Below are positions 18,951-28,884 of a stretch of 64,000 bases of DNA, piece after piece. The DNA comes from Paraneptunicella aestuarii (lineage in GTDB: Bacteria; Pseudomonadota; Gammaproteobacteria; Enterobacterales; Alteromonadaceae): contig NZ_CP074570.1 of the NCBI RefSeq assembly GCF_019900845.1, forward strand, positions 3,720,001-3,784,000, given 5' to 3'. A model generated the notes under the pieces. The model saw only the letters and a program-made list of their open reading frames with translations. It did not search any database and was not told the origin of the DNA. The first letter of the stretch is position 1. Each line of letters opens with the position of its first letter. The position numbers and the translations under genes are program-made.

Positions 18951-21085
18951 ACAGTATTATCGAGCGGATAAAACAGCATCGTCTTTGGGACTTCCCGGGT
19001 GGCGTTTTCCCCCGTGAAGAGAAACGTTTATCCAATCAATTTGAAATCTCCGAAGTCAGCTTGCCATCGGTATTCTATATTCCACTCAAGCAACACATAG
19101 GTGTGGAAGGCGGTTTGCAGGTAGCCGTGGGCGACAAGGTATTAAAAGGCCAACCTCTTACCCACAGCAGTAATCCTTTTGCCGTTCCAGTACATGCGCC
19201 AACATCGGGTGAAATTACTGCGATTAAAGAACATGTATCGGCTCAGCCGTCAGGGCAACCTGAGCTCACCATAGAATTAACCCCTGACGGGCTGGAAAAA
19301 TGGACTGATTTATCTCCTGTTCAGCAATACAAAGAACTGCCCAAAGCCGAAGTGGTTGAGAAAATCTGCCAGGCTGGCATTTCTGGCATGGGCGGTGCGG
19401 GCTTCCCCACTCACATCAAGCTGTCCACCGAAAAGAAAGTAAAATACCTGATTATTAACGGCGTTGAGTGTGAGCCTTATATCACCTCTGACGACCGCCT
19501 GATGCGCGAGCATAGCTGGCAAATCCGTCAGGGCATTGATGTATTGGTGCATTTACTGGAACCCGAGTGCGTGTTTATTGCTATCGAAAACAATAAACCC
19601 GAGGCGATACAAGCGATGCAGGTCGCTTGTCAGGAAGAAGAAAAATACATCATCTGTGAAGTGCCCACCAAGTACCCTGCAGGCGGCGAGAAACAGCTGA
19701 TTCAGGTACTCACAGGTCAGGAAATCCCTAAAGGAAAGCTACCTGTCGACCTGGGCATTATGATGCAAAACGTGGGAACCTGCTTTGCGGTTGCCGACGC
19801 CATATTCGCAGGTAAACCGCTGGTACAAAGGGTTGTCACCCTTACAGGCAGAGCCTTGGAACAGCCGAAAAATGTCTGGGCTTTGTTAGGCACGCCAGTT
19901 GAACACCTGCTCAACGAAGCGGGATACAGTCCGAAAAAGCAGAAGCAACAGCGCATCGTCATGGGCGGTCCCATGATGGGCTTTACCATAGCCTCACCGT
20001 TAGTGCCTGTTGTAAAAATTACCAACTGCTTACTCGCTCCCACAGAAAAAGAAATGCCGACGCCCGGACAAGAAATGGCCTGTATTCGTTGTGGAGCCTG
20101 TGCCGACGCCTGCCCTGCCGGGCTGTTACCGCAACAATTGTATTGGCATGCCAAAGCAGGCGAACTGGACAAACTGCAAGAGTTTAATCTGTTCGACTGT
20201 ATTGAATGTGGGGCTTGCGCCTTTGTTTGTCCGAGCAATATTCCCTTGGTTCACTACTATCGACAAAGCAAAGCCGATGTTCGTATTAACGAAGAACAGA
20301 AGCAAAAATCAGACAAGTCAAAAGCTCGATTCAATGCCCGCAAAGACCGTTTGGAACGCGAAAAAGAAGAACGCGAATTAAAACGTCAACAGTCTGCTCA
20401 AGCCCGAGAAAAGCTGGTTGAAACAGAGAAGCAAAAACAAGCCGAAATAGTGGCGTCAGCAAGCGAAGCTAAAGTTGAAGCTCAAATTGCAGCCAAAGCA
20501 GAAGACAAAAACAGCAAAGTCGCAGCCGCTATTGCTCGTGCCAAAGCCAAACGCGAAGCGGCTCAAAATGATTCAACTTCAGAAACACCGGCCAAAGTAG
20601 AAGAAGCACCGGCGGATACCCCAAACGCCGAAGAAGACGATAAAAAAGCCAAAATCGCAGCGGCTATCGCTCGTGCCAAAGCCAAACGCGAAGCGGCTCA
20701 AAATGATTCAACTTCAGAAACACCGGCCAAAGTAGAAGAAGCGCCAGCGGATACGGCAAACGCCGAAGAAAACGATAAAAAAGCTAAAATCGCAGCGGCA
20801 ATTGCTCGCGCCAAAGCTAAACGTGAAGCGGCACAAGCACAAATACAAGAACCAGCTCAAGCACAGATACAAGAACCGGTTCAACAAGAAGTACAATCTG
20901 AACCATCAAGTTCACCGAGCTCAGAAACTTTACTAACTTTACCAGCTTCACCACAGCAAGATGAAGACCCGGAAGAAGCCCGCCGTAAGCGCGTCGAAGC
21001 CGCTATTGCCAAAGCCAAGGCCAGAAAAGCCGAACGAGAGAATGAGCAAGCAAAATCAGATAAGCCAAATTCAGGGGAGCAATAG
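18947..21085 (+). CDS. rnfC: Rnf electron transport complex subunit C
   Basis: RnfC is the peripheral NADH/FMN-binding subunit. The N-terminal 430 residues hold the conserved body ([21 protein letters not shown]) and two 4Fe-4S motifs ([12 protein letters not shown] and [12 protein letters not shown]). The long C-terminal tail is charged and Ala/Lys/Glu rich, with a 45-residue tandem repeat (feature at 20516). At 712 residues it is in the range of gammaproteobacterial RnfC, whose tail varies greatly. The tail probably forms helices or coiled coils and is not needed for cofactor binding. Confidence 0.95.
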   Translation: MNSIIERIKQHRLWDFPGGVFPREEKRLSNQFEISEVSLPSVFYIPLKQHIGVEGGLQVAVGDKVLKGQPLTHSSNPFAVPVHAPTSGEITAIKEHVSAQPSGQPELTIELTPDGLEKWTDLSPVQQYKELPKAEVVEKICQAGISGMGGAGFPTHIKLSTEKKVKYLIINGVECEPYITSDDRLMREHSWQIRQGIDVLVHLLEPECVFIAIENNKPEAIQAMQVACQEEEKYIICEVPTKYPAGGEKQLIQVLTGQEIPKGKLPVDLGIMMQNVGTCFAVADAIFAGKPLVQRVVTLTGRALEQPKNVWALLGTPVEHLLNEAGYSPKKQKQQRIVMGGPMMGFTIASPLVPVVKITNCLLAPTEKEMPTPGQEMACIRCGACADACPAGLLPQQLYWHAKAGELDKLQEFNLFDCIECGACAFVCPSNIPLVHYYRQSKADVRINEEQKQKSDKSKARFNARKDRLEREKEERELKRQQSAQAREKLVETEKQKQAEIVASASEAKVEAQIAAKAEDKNSKVAAAIARAKAKREAAQNDSTSETPAKVEEAPADTPNAEEDDKKAKIAAAIARAKAKREAAQNDSTSETPAKVEEAPADTANAEENDKKAKIAAAIARAKAKREAAQAQIQEPAQAQIQEPVQQEVQSEPSSSPSSETLLTLPASPQQDEDPEEARRKRVEAAIAKAKARKAERENEQAKSDKPNSGEQ
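20516..20836 (+). repeat. 135-bp tandem repeat inside rnfC
   Basis: Two full 135-bp units (20516-20650, 20651-20785) and a 51-bp partial unit (20786-20836) encode [15 protein letters not shown] followed by a Ser/Thr/Pro/Glu spacer. Units are nearly identical at the DNA level, so copy number is probably unstable between strains. The repeat is in frame. Confidence 0.9.
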
Positions 21086-21088
21086 TCC

Positions 21089-22213
21089 ATGTCACTATTA
21101 ATGGCGAGCTCTCCACACGTACATAAAAAGCGTACTACCTCCGACATCATGCAGTTGGTGATGCTCTGCGCCCTACCCGGCATTGCCATGCAAACCTGGC
21201 ATTTTGGCTGGGGAACCATTATTCATTTAGTTCTGGCATCGGCTGTGGCAATCGTAACCGAAGCCACCATGTTGGAACTGCGCAAGAAGAATATCGAACT
21301 GGCAATTAAAGACTGTTCCGCCTTATTAACCGCGTTATTGCTAGCCATCAGCATTCCGCCTTTTGCGCCTTGGTGGATCACTGTCATCGGCGTATTTTTC
21401 GCTATCGCCATTGTTAAACAGCTCTACGGCGGCCTGGGATTTAACCTGTTTAATCCAGCGATGGCGGCCTATATCGCCTTACTGATTTCATTTCCTGTGC
21501 AAATGACATCCTGGGCTCCACCTGCCAGTGTCGCGGAACAAAGTCAGGATTTCATGGATGCCTTTTCCATCATATTCACTCAATACAGCGTGGAAGGATT
21601 CAGCGTCACACAAATGCGAACCGGTGTTGATGGTTTCACGATGGCTACGCCTCTGGATCAGGTAAAAACCGCCATTAGCCATAACATGACTTACAGCGAA
21701 AGCCTGCAAGGTGGCATATTTCAAGACGGCTGGAGCATCGGCTGGATGTGGGTCAATTTGGCCTTTCTTGCCGGTGGTTTGTTACTACTGCAACAGCGCG
21801 TGATTTCGTGGCACATTCCTGTATCCATGTTGGTAAGCATGGCGTTTTTTGCCGCTGTGTTTAACTTGTTAAATGCCGATCACTATGCAACGCCCATGCA
21901 CCATTTATTGAGTGGTGGAGCCATGTTAGGCGCCTTCTTTATTGCCACCGACCCAGTCACCGCCGCCACCAGCAACAAAGGCCGTATTATTTTTGGTGCC
22001 ATGATTGGCTTCTGGGTGTTTGTTATTCGTACCTGGGGTGGCTATCCAGACGCTATAGCCTTTGCTGTCGTTATTATGAACATGGCTGTGCCCGTGATCG
22101 ACTACTACACCAAACCGAAGCCCTATGGCTATATAGAAAAGACAAATGTAGAAAAGACAAATGTAGACAAGAGAAATGTAGATAAAGATACGGAAACAGG
22201 AGGCGCTTCCTGA
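21089..22213 (+). CDS. rnfD: Rnf electron transport complex subunit D
   Basis: RnfD is a membrane subunit with a covalently bound FMN. The 374-residue protein has about nine or ten membrane segments and the flavin-attachment region DGFTMATPLDQVK, where the Thr of ATPL would carry FMN. It begins 3 bp after rnfC and its stop overlaps the rnfG start by one base. The C-terminal tail has an unusual short repeat (EKTNVEKTNVDKRNVDKD). Confidence 0.95.
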   Translation: MSLLMASSPHVHKKRTTSDIMQLVMLCALPGIAMQTWHFGWGTIIHLVLASAVAIVTEATMLELRKKNIELAIKDCSALLTALLLAISIPPFAPWWITVIGVFFAIAIVKQLYGGLGFNLFNPAMAAYIALLISFPVQMTSWAPPASVAEQSQDFMDAFSIIFTQYSVEGFSVTQMRTGVDGFTMATPLDQVKTAISHNMTYSESLQGGIFQDGWSIGWMWVNLAFLAGGLLLLQQRVISWHIPVSMLVSMAFFAAVFNLLNADHYATPMHHLLSGGAMLGAFFIATDPVTAATSNKGRIIFGAMIGFWVFVIRTWGGYPDAIAFAVVIMNMAVPVIDYYTKPKPYGYIEKTNVEKTNVDKRNVDKDTETGGAS

Positions 22214-22869
22214 TGAATGAAACCGTACTGCGCCATGGCTTATTATTAGGTTTGTTTGCCCTTGTTACATCGGGTCTAATTGCACTCACACATTGGGCAA
22301 CAGCCGATCGCATCGCGGCTCAAGAACGCCAAACCCTGTTAAATACGCTGAATAAAATCATCCCACCAGCACAATACAATAATGACGTAGCCAGCGACTG
22401 TACGCTGGTGAACGCACCTATTCTGTTTGGTCTGAATGAGTCAGGTAAATCAGCAAATCAGTCTTTGCACCTCTATCGCGCCCGTATGGACGACGCTCCG
22501 GTTGCACTTGCGGTGGAAGCCATTAGTCAGGATGGTTACAGCGGGCAAATCAAAATGCTGGTGTCACTGCTTGCCGATGGCAGCATAGGCGGCACCCGTA
22601 TTATTGCTCACAAAGAAACCCCGGGATTGGGCGACAAAATCGAAGAGCGCGTGAGTAGCTGGATCACGGTTTTCAGTGGCGAACCAGCCGATAATGTTCA
22701 CGACTCGGTTTGGGCAGTGAAAAAAGACGGCGGCAAATTTGATCAGTTCACCGGCGCAACCATCACACCAAGAGCCGTTGTAGCTGGCGTTGGCAACGCA
22801 GTGAAATATATGCAAACCCATTGGGATGAAGCCTTTTCCGCAAACGCGACTTGTGGAGCAAACGAATGA
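22213..22869 (+). CDS. rnfG: Rnf electron transport complex subunit G
   Basis: RnfG has one N-terminal membrane helix and a periplasmic FMN-binding domain. The attachment motif is seen as [12 protein letters not shown] near residue 180, with Thr as the expected FMN carrier; here it is TGAT rather than the usual SGAT. The 218-residue length is typical. It overlaps rnfE by 4 bp. Confidence 0.94.
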   Translation: MNETVLRHGLLLGLFALVTSGLIALTHWATADRIAAQERQTLLNTLNKIIPPAQYNNDVASDCTLVNAPILFGLNESGKSANQSLHLYRARMDDAPVALAVEAISQDGYSGQIKMLVSLLADGSIGGTRIIAHKETPGLGDKIEERVSSWITVFSGEPADNVHDSVWAVKKDGGKFDQFTGATITPRAVVAGVGNAVKYMQTHWDEAFSANATCGANE

Positions 22870-23585
22870 AAAAAGAACTCCTCGAATTAGCCTGGCAAGG
22901 CTTGTGGAAAAATAATCCTGCGCTGGTTCAGCTATTGGGTTTATGCCCGCTATTAGCGGTCACAGCCACCACCATTAACGGCTTGGGTTTGGGACTTGCT
23001 ACCACCTTCGTATTGTTAGGCTCAAACTGCACCGTATCTGCCGTGCGCAATTATGTGCCGAAAGAAATCCGTATTCCGGTATTTGTGATGGTTATCGCCG
23101 CCTTTGTGACCATTATTCAACTGCTCATGAACGCCTTTACCTATAACCTGTATCTGGCTCTGGGCATATTCATTCCATTAATCGTTACCAACTGCGCCAT
23201 TATTGGCCGCGCCGAAGCCTATGCATCCAAGAACCCCGTAAAACTGGCAGCAATGGATGGCTTGATGATGGGATTAGGCTTCACCGCTGTATTGGTCGTG
23301 TTGGGCTCAATGAGAGAACTATTGGGTAACGGAACTTTATTTGACGGGGCTCACTTGCTCTTTGGTGACTGGGCAAAAAGCCTGAAAGTCGTCGTTTTTG
23401 AAACCGACAGCCCTTTCTTGCTTGCAATATTGCCACCGGGAGCCTTCATCGGCATGGGCTTTTTAATCGCCTTGAAAAACGTCATGGACAAACGCTTGGA
23501 AGCCATCTTTGAGCCGAAAGAAGCGCCGCAAGAGATCCAACGAGCACGAGTTACAGCAGCCAATATTACCGACTCTGGTATATAA
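22866..23585 (+). CDS. rnfE: Rnf electron transport complex subunit E
   Basis: RnfE is a six-helix membrane subunit homologous to RnfA, and carries the mirrored motifs [16 protein letters not shown] and [16 protein letters not shown] with the cluster-binding Cys residues. The start at 22866 (MKKELLELA) is preferred because it overlaps the rnfG stop by 4 bp; the in-frame ATG at 22851 would overlap by 19 bp and add five non-family residues. Length 239. Confidence 0.95.
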   Translation: MKKELLELAWQGLWKNNPALVQLLGLCPLLAVTATTINGLGLGLATTFVLLGSNCTVSAVRNYVPKEIRIPVFVMVIAAFVTIIQLLMNAFTYNLYLALGIFIPLIVTNCAIIGRAEAYASKNPVKLAAMDGLMMGLGFTAVLVVLGSMRELLGNGTLFDGAHLLFGDWAKSLKVVVFETDSPFLLAILPPGAFIGMGFLIALKNVMDKRLEAIFEPKEAPQEIQRARVTAANITDSGI

Positions 23586-23616
23586 AAAGAGCAAGAGAAA
23601 GAACAACAACACCGAC

Positions 23617-24279
23617 ATGAATAAACAAAAACGCATTGAAATTCTTACTCGCTTACGAGACGACAACCCACACCCCACCACAGAACTAAACTACAGCTCT
23701 CCTTTTGAATTGCTGATTGCTGTGATCCTGTCGGCACAAGCAACGGATGTGGGCGTAAACAAAGCCACCGACAAATTATTCCCCGTAGCCAATACGCCGG
23801 AAGCGATTCTGGAACTGGGACTGGACGGACTCAAAGACTACATTAAAACCATCGGCTTATTTAACGCCAAAGCCGAAAACGTGATGAAAACCTGTCAAAT
23901 ACTGGTAGAGCAGCACAACTCAGAAGTCCCCGAAAACCGTGAAGCACTGGAAGCCCTACCCGGCGTAGGACGCAAAACAGCAAACGTAGTTCTGAATACA
24001 GCCTTCGGCTGGCTAAAAGATAATGAAGGTAGATACTTTATTGCGGTTGATACCCACATTCAACGCTTAGCCAATCGCACCGGTTATGCTAAGGGCAAGA
24101 CTGTTGAGCAAACTGAACAAGCAATCATAAAAAATACACCGAATAAAGCTGAATTTATGTTTAACTTGCATCATTGGTTTATTTTACATGGTCGTTACGT
24201 ATGTACTGCCCGAAATCCTAAATGCGGTAGCTGTATAATTGAGGATCTGTGTGAATTTAAGGATAAAACATGCGATTAA
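23617..24279 (+). CDS. nth: Endonuclease III, with a foreign-looking C-terminal half
   Basis: Nth is a bifunctional DNA glycosylase/AP lyase for oxidised pyrimidines. The 220-residue protein has the HhH motif LPGVGRKTANVVLN with catalytic Lys120, the catalytic Asp145 in VDTHI, and the C-terminal 4Fe-4S loop C-x6-C-x2-C-x5-C, so it should be active. The start ATG 31 bp after rnfE matches the family. From about base 24013 the sequence becomes AT-richer and diverges from usual gammaproteobacterial Nth: a 7-residue insertion follows FGW (LKDNEGRYF in place of PT). A second nth 3' end lies at 27495. The gene is probably a hybrid formed at the island boundary. Confidence 0.93.
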   Translation: MNKQKRIEILTRLRDDNPHPTTELNYSSPFELLIAVILSAQATDVGVNKATDKLFPVANTPEAILELGLDGLKDYIKTIGLFNAKAENVMKTCQILVEQHNSEVPENREALEALPGVGRKTANVVLNTAFGWLKDNEGRYFIAVDTHIQRLANRTGYAKGKTVEQTEQAIIKNTPNKAEFMFNLHHWFILHGRYVCTARNPKCGSCIIEDLCEFKDKTCD

Positions 24280-24337
24280 GAACGTCTTCTTTTACTGCTG
24301 CCAATTGGATGAGCCATGCTAAGAAGGATATAAATCT

Positions 24338-26494
24338 ATGACCGAAAGATTAAACATAACACGCGGTGTAAATAAAAAGCCTGTAGCAACTGATGCCTTA
24401 ATTAATTGTATCGATAATGTACAAAACATTACTGGAGAAACTTTTACTGGTTACCCTCTCATTGCAACTCCAGACGGTAAGTACTCCATTGATGCTACTT
24501 TAGTTAGCCCGTCAAAAGGAATCATACTTTTCGACTTAATAGAAGGTATGAATCTCGCAAATTATGAAGAACGTCAAGATGATTTAGCTAACAAGATCGA
24601 AGCTCGCTTAAAATTACACCGCGAACTGGTAAAAGGCAGACAGCTAGCCGTCCCATTACACGTAATTTCATTTGCGCCCGGAATGAATGACAACGACGTT
24701 GTCCTCGATGAACTCTATCCACTCGTCAATGAAAGATCACTCCCTGAACTATTGAATAGTATGGATTGGAATGAGGGTTCTGATGAGCTATACCGGATGA
24801 CTTTATCAGCGGTAGAAAGCTTAAGTAGTATCCGAAAAAATCGATCAAAGCGCGAGGTGGTTCGTCCAGATTCACGTGGGGCGAAACTAAAACAGTTGGA
24901 AGACTCTATTGCGACTCTAGATCATAGGCAAAACAAGGCAGTTATCGAGACAGTAGATGGTGTTCAACGTATCCGAGGTCTAGCTGGTTCAGGGAAAACC
25001 ATAGTACTAGCTCTTAAAGCTGCATATTTGCATACTCAATACCCAGATTGGCACATAGCTGTAACCTTCCATACTCGCTCCCTTAAAGGTCAATTTCGGA
25101 GATTGATAAATAACTTTTGTATTGAGCAAAGTGGTGAGGAGCCCGATTGGACAAAAATAAGAGTTGTTAATGCTTGGGGTGCACCTGGTGGAGACTCGCG
25201 AGACGGTATTTATTATCAATATTGTCGCGCTACCGGAGCAGAATTTTACGATTTCCGAAGTGCGGCCAATAAGTTTGGTGGTAATGAAAGAGCATTTGAT
25301 GGTGCTTGTAGCGCCGCTTTGATTCATGAATCAGAAGCAGCACAACTCTACGATGTAATACTTACGGATGAAGCTCAAGACTTCGCACCAAGCTTTCTAA
25401 AACTTTGTTATTCAATGTTGAAACAACCCAAACGACTCGTATATGCCTATGACGAACTCCAGAATCTTTCTGGAACTTCACTTCCTCCGCCTGAAGAGAT
25501 TTTTGGTAATAATAACGCAGGGCAACCGCTTGTGACTTTTGGCAATGACCGGAAGCGTGATGTGATATTACAAAAGTGCTATAGGAATTCGCGACCTGTT
25601 TTAGTGTCAGCGCATGGTCTGGGCTTTGGTATTCATCGTCCAGCGCCCAATGGTTCTCCTACTGGGCTAGTTCAAATGTTTGACTACCCAGCCCTATGGG
25701 AAGAAATTGGCTATAAGGTAAAAAACGGTCAATTAGCTAAAGGCCAGCGAATTACTCTAGAGCGCACTGTAGATACAAGTCCAAGGTTCCTAGAAGATCA
25801 TTCACATATTGACGACCTTGTTCAATTCATTAAGTTTGACGATGAAGATCAACAAAATACTTGGTTAGCTCAACAGATACAGGAAAATTTAACAACGGAC
25901 GAACTTAGGCATGATGATGTCATTGTAATCCACCCTGATCCCATGTCAGCTCGTCGTCGTACTGGCCCCATTCGAAAGCTTCTGTTCGATAGAGGAATAC
26001 AGGCGCATTTGGCAGGTGTCGATACTGATGCAGACGTATTTTTTAAAACAGATACTCAATCTGTGACTTTTACGGGAATTTATCGCGCCAAAGGAAACGA
26101 AGCCGGAATGGTTTATGTTATTAATGCTCAGGACTGTAATGGAGTGGGCACAGGATTGGCTAGCTTAAGGAATCGCCTATTTACAGCTATAACTCGAAGC
26201 AAAGCATGGGTTAGGGTTATCGGCTATGGCTCTGCAATGCAAGATTTAATAAATGAGTTTAGTATCCTTAAGCATAACGGTTTTGTATTGGATTTCACTT
26301 ATCCCGATGACGCATTACTAAGTAAACTGAGAGTCGTACATAGAGACTTGTCTCCTCAAGAAAAGCAACGCCTCGAGAAAACCAAAAGTCAACTCGCTAA
26401 TCTCTTGGGAGATATAGAAAATGGAGAGTTGCACCCAGAAGACCTTGATCCAGAAACACGAGAAAAGCTTAGAAGGCTGCTAGGGGACAACTAA
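24338..26494 (+). CDS. SF1 (UvrD/Pif1-like) helicase, candidate defence protein
   Basis: A 718-residue cytosolic protein. Residues 1-200 form an N-terminal domain of unclear type, possibly nuclease-like. The motor has Walker A GLAGSGKT near residue 217, Walker B VILTDEAQDF near 340, motif IV region CYRNSRPVL, and C-terminal motifs YRAKGNEAGMVYV and FTAITRSKAWVRV near 613, typical of superfamily 1A helicases. AAGGA lies 9 nt before the ATG. The next gene begins 2 bp after its stop, so they form one unit. Location in an island in nth and unlike base composition fit a phage-defence role, which is inference. Confidence 0.8.
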   Translation: MTERLNITRGVNKKPVATDALINCIDNVQNITGETFTGYPLIATPDGKYSIDATLVSPSKGIILFDLIEGMNLANYEERQDDLANKIEARLKLHRELVKGRQLAVPLHVISFAPGMNDNDVVLDELYPLVNERSLPELLNSMDWNEGSDELYRMTLSAVESLSSIRKNRSKREVVRPDSRGAKLKQLEDSIATLDHRQNKAVIETVDGVQRIRGLAGSGKTIVLALKAAYLHTQYPDWHIAVTFHTRSLKGQFRRLINNFCIEQSGEEPDWTKIRVVNAWGAPGGDSRDGIYYQYCRATGAEFYDFRSAANKFGGNERAFDGACSAALIHESEAAQLYDVILTDEAQDFAPSFLKLCYSMLKQPKRLVYAYDELQNLSGTSLPPPEEIFGNNNAGQPLVTFGNDRKRDVILQKCYRNSRPVLVSAHGLGFGIHRPAPNGSPTGLVQMFDYPALWEEIGYKVKNGQLAKGQRITLERTVDTSPRFLEDHSHIDDLVQFIKFDDEDQQNTWLAQQIQENLTTDELRHDDVIVIHPDPMSARRRTGPIRKLLFDRGIQAHLAGVDTDADVFFKTDTQSVTFTGIYRAKGNEAGMVYVINAQDCNGVGTGLASLRNRLFTAITRSKAWVRVIGYGSAMQDLINEFSILKHNGFVLDFTYPDDALLSKLRVVHRDLSPQEKQRLEKTKSQLANLLGDIENGELHPEDLDPETREKLRRLLGDN

Positions 26495-26496
26495 CA

Positions 26497-27177
26497 ATGC
26501 CTCTGCAACCACAGAATATTAAAACCGACATCGATGGCCTAATAGCGGAATTGGTCAGCTTAGGACTATGCGACGACCCTAGTTTTTCAGCTATCAGATC
26601 TCATGCCACTGTTGACGAAATCACTTTTAGTGGTTCTGAACACATATCTATTGCACTTACCGATATTGAATATTCAGAAATTTACGATGAATTGCATGGA
26701 AAACGTTCATACAATATGAAACTTATTGATGGTGCGTTGATCCAGATGATGTACCGACTCGATAAAGCAGGAAACCTCCAGCAACACAGGCTCGCGTTTT
26801 ATCCTTCTCCGAGTTTGCTGCCGTTTAAAAATGATCCTGATTCGTATATTCAGGATGAATTATTCATCGATATAATCCAAAGAAGAATTACTCCATTCCC
26901 TCTTCGATTTGATTTTGATGCACGGGCAGATGTTCATGTTGATGTCATACATCCAATAAGTCATCTTACATTAGGAGATGTTGAGGGCTGCCGCATTCCG
27001 GTTTCTGCTGCTCTAACACCCCGTTGGTTTATTGAGTTTATACTTCGCAATTTTTACCAGACTGATGAGCATGATTTCATCAGCGGCTTGCCACAGCACA
27101 ACATATCATTCCCTTTATCCATCACAGCCAACGAGAGAAACCTGGTGCACATGATGATCCCATATCAGGATCGTTAA
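26497..27177 (+). CDS. Probable DUF2290 family protein
   Basis: A 226-residue soluble protein with no clear catalytic motif. The later half has the pattern HVDVIHPISHLTLGDVEGCRIPV followed by ALTPRWFIEFILRNFY, which I associate with the DUF2290 family; I cannot confirm this by search. It starts 2 bp after the helicase stop and is surely cotranscribed with it. Function unknown; likely the specificity or effector partner of the helicase. Confidence 0.6.
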   Translation: MPLQPQNIKTDIDGLIAELVSLGLCDDPSFSAIRSHATVDEITFSGSEHISIALTDIEYSEIYDELHGKRSYNMKLIDGALIQMMYRLDKAGNLQQHRLAFYPSPSLLPFKNDPDSYIQDELFIDIIQRRITPFPLRFDFDARADVHVDVIHPISHLTLGDVEGCRIPVSAALTPRWFIEFILRNFYQTDEHDFISGLPQHNISFPLSITANERNLVHMMIPYQDR

Positions 27178-27197
27178 TGAATAAGCTACTCAAAGAA

Positions 27198-27487
27198 CTA
27201 TCTTGGCGGCCTTCGTTTGTGGAATACTTGTGAAGGTTTGTCCTCAATTTCATCAATGAAGTCCTCTGCATCCGACTTAAACTGATTGTTCTCGTATCTC
27301 ATACCCCAACGTTCAGCAAGCCGTTCTTTTAATGCTGTCAGACAGTATCTAACAGCGTTCGAATGCTCATCAAGCGCTTTTTTAATGTCTGGTGTAATTG
27401 AGCTAAGCAACTCACGCCCGCGCGTTATCTTTTTGTTCAGATCATTGCACTGAATTTCGAGCTCAAGCTTTTCAGCTCTCAGGCCTT
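27198..27487 (-). pseudogene. Truncated 3' end of an unknown coiled-coil gene
   Basis: The minus-strand frame is open from a stop next to the nth remnant (about 27488) to TAG at 27198 and has no good start (only an internal TTG at 27410). It encodes a charged helical segment ([16 protein letters not shown], later KKALDEHSNAVRYCL) and a basic tail ending RRPPR. This is what a gene whose 5' part was cut off at the island edge would look like. Original function unknown. Confidence 0.6.
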
Positions 27488-27494
27488 ACAAGTT

Positions 27495-27602
27495 CACCAC
27501 TGGCTAATCCTGCACGGAAGATATACCTGCGTGGCAAGAAAGCCACGCTGTGGCTCGTGTTTGATTGAAGACTTGTGCGAGTTTAAAGAGAAAACCGAGT
27601 GA
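27495..27602 (+). pseudogene. Remnant of the 3' end of a displaced nth
   Basis: In-frame translation gives [12 protein letters not shown], the 4Fe-4S loop C-x6-C-x2-C-x5-C and CEFKEKTE then a stop. This is the last 35 residues of a normal gammaproteobacterial endonuclease III. It aligns with residues 185-219 of the intact nth at 23617 but differs strongly at the DNA level. The upstream 184 codons are absent. It marks the right edge of the island. Confidence 0.9.
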
Positions 27603-27884
27603 TTAATCAATAATCAGGGCATTGAAGATGTATACAACTAATCACTTACATATCCAATTTAAAAATAAAACAATAAATGCCTGTACATATAACGTTCAAC
27701 AACGTACTATTCCGCTGCTTTAGAGATTTAAAGCTTTTTCTATTACTGCACTTTGCGTTTCTCTTTCCTCTTTTATTAATTTAAGTCGAACTTGTATTTT
27801 CATTTGCTCTAACGGTTAATGTTTTATCTATGGCTTTGTCGGTGGTTTACCACCAAAATATTTAATTAATAAAAGGTTTCAAAT

Positions 27885-28097
27885 ATGTCTAATTCTGTAA
27901 ATGGCGTAGTTAAGTGGTTTAGTGAAGATAAAGGTTTTGGTTTTTTAACGCCTAATGGTGGTGGTAAAGACGTTTTTGTTCATTTTCGTTCAATTGTATC
28001 TGAAGGTTATAAATCGCTAACTGAAGGTCAGCAAGTACAATTCACTATTGAGCAAGGTCAGAAAGGGCCGCAAGCTGCGAATGTGATGGCCGTTTAA
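27885..28097 (+). CDS. Cold-shock domain protein
   Basis: A 70-residue single-domain nucleic acid chaperone. RNP1 (KGFGFL, residues 16-21) and RNP2 (VFVHF, 30-34) of the cold-shock fold are intact. AAAGG lies before the ATG. The upstream 280 bp contain no gene but include a perfect 5-bp hairpin (27841-27845 with 27850-27854) in the leader, in line with the long structured leaders of csp mRNAs; whether it is cold-induced cannot be told. A hairpin terminator follows. Confidence 0.95.
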   Translation: MSNSVNGVVKWFSEDKGFGFLTPNGGGKDVFVHFRSIVSEGYKSLTEGQQVQFTIEQGQKGPQAANVMAV

Positions 28098-28500
28098 ACG
28101 AAAAAATTCTACAAAGGCTAGCTCAGACTAGCCTTTCATTACCGTAATACTCTCTCCTTGAATTAATCCCCAGTTTTTTGCCCTACCAACCTGAGCTGCG
28201 CATAAGAAAACGCTCAAATTAAAAAATAAATACTTATATTTCAATGAAATACAAATTAAATCTCTATTATATGGGAGCACAACTGTGCAATCATCCCGTA
28301 TTCAATCGGGGGGATTTTAGGTACTTGAGGATAATGGCTATCAGGTAGCTTGAACACTTCAGCAATATGCATTCGCTGATGTGCTACCATATTGGCAACG
28401 TCCGTTATGTATAGCATCAGCTTAAATGATGCCCGGATTTGAACCTTTTATTCCTTGCTCTTCCAATCAATAAGATAACCAAATGAAAAAGGATCCTGTT
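28098..28500. other. Intergenic region before gloA
   Basis: Apart from the cold-shock terminator I see no gene, strong repeat or promoter consensus in these 400 bp. The segment from about 28280 to 28440 is mixed composition with short imperfect inverted repeats only. Confidence 0.4.
28113..28140 (+). terminator. Terminator of the cold-shock gene
   Basis: A perfect 9-bp stem (28113-28121 with 28128-28136), 6-nt loop, short T tract. It begins 15 bp after the stop codon. Confidence 0.75.
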
Positions 28501-28884
28501 ATGAAACTACTTCACACCATGCTGCGTGTTGGCGACTTACAACGTTCTATTGATTTCTACACTCAGGTGTTAGGCATGAAATTATTGCGTCAGAGTGAGA
28601 ATGCTGAGTACAAATACACATTGGCATTTGTGGGTTATGGCGATGAATCAGACCATACGGTATTAGAGCTTACCTATAACTGGGGCACTGAAAAGTACGA
28701 TTTGGGGACGGCTTTTGGGCACCTGGCGATTGGCGTGGATGACATTTACCAAACCTGCGAGGCTATTAAGGCCAAAGGGGGTGAAGTGTACCGTGAGCCT
28801 GGCCCGGTGTTAGGGGGCACAACGGTTATCGCGTTTGTTCGCGACCCAGATGGTTACGCTATCGAGTTAATTCAAAGTCATTGA
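28501..28884 (+). CDS. gloA: Lactoylglutathione lyase (glyoxalase I)
   Basis: GloA converts the methylglyoxal-glutathione hemithioacetal to S-lactoylglutathione. The metal ligands fall exactly where expected for the Ni-type enzyme: His5, Glu56, His74 and Glu122. At 127 residues it is slightly shorter than E. coli GloA (135). I take the ATG at 28501, 7 nt after AAGGA, rather than the in-frame ATG at 28483. Confidence 0.95.
   Translation: MKLLHTMLRVGDLQRSIDFYTQVLGMKLLRQSENAEYKYTLAFVGYGDESDHTVLELTYNWGTEKYDLGTAFGHLAIGVDDIYQTCEAIKAKGGEVYREPGPVLGGTTVIAFVRDPDGYAIELIQSH

Larger units (their letters stand above)
24013..27494. mobile_element. Genomic island inserted in the 3' part of nth
   Basis: The left edge is placed where nth changes character (after codon 132). 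The right edge is where the remnant of a second, more typical nth 3' end begins (27495). The interval carries an SF1 helicase gene, a downstream partner and the tail of a broken gene. No integrase, transposase or direct repeats were seen, so entry by homologous recombination in nth with replacement of its 3' end is the simplest reading. Exact edges are approximate. Confidence 0.7.

Noticed and set aside
24013..27494. Integrase-driven att-site duplication in nth
   Set aside because: The two nth 3' ends differ strongly in DNA sequence and no integrase is present, so homologous replacement fits better than a site-specific duplication.
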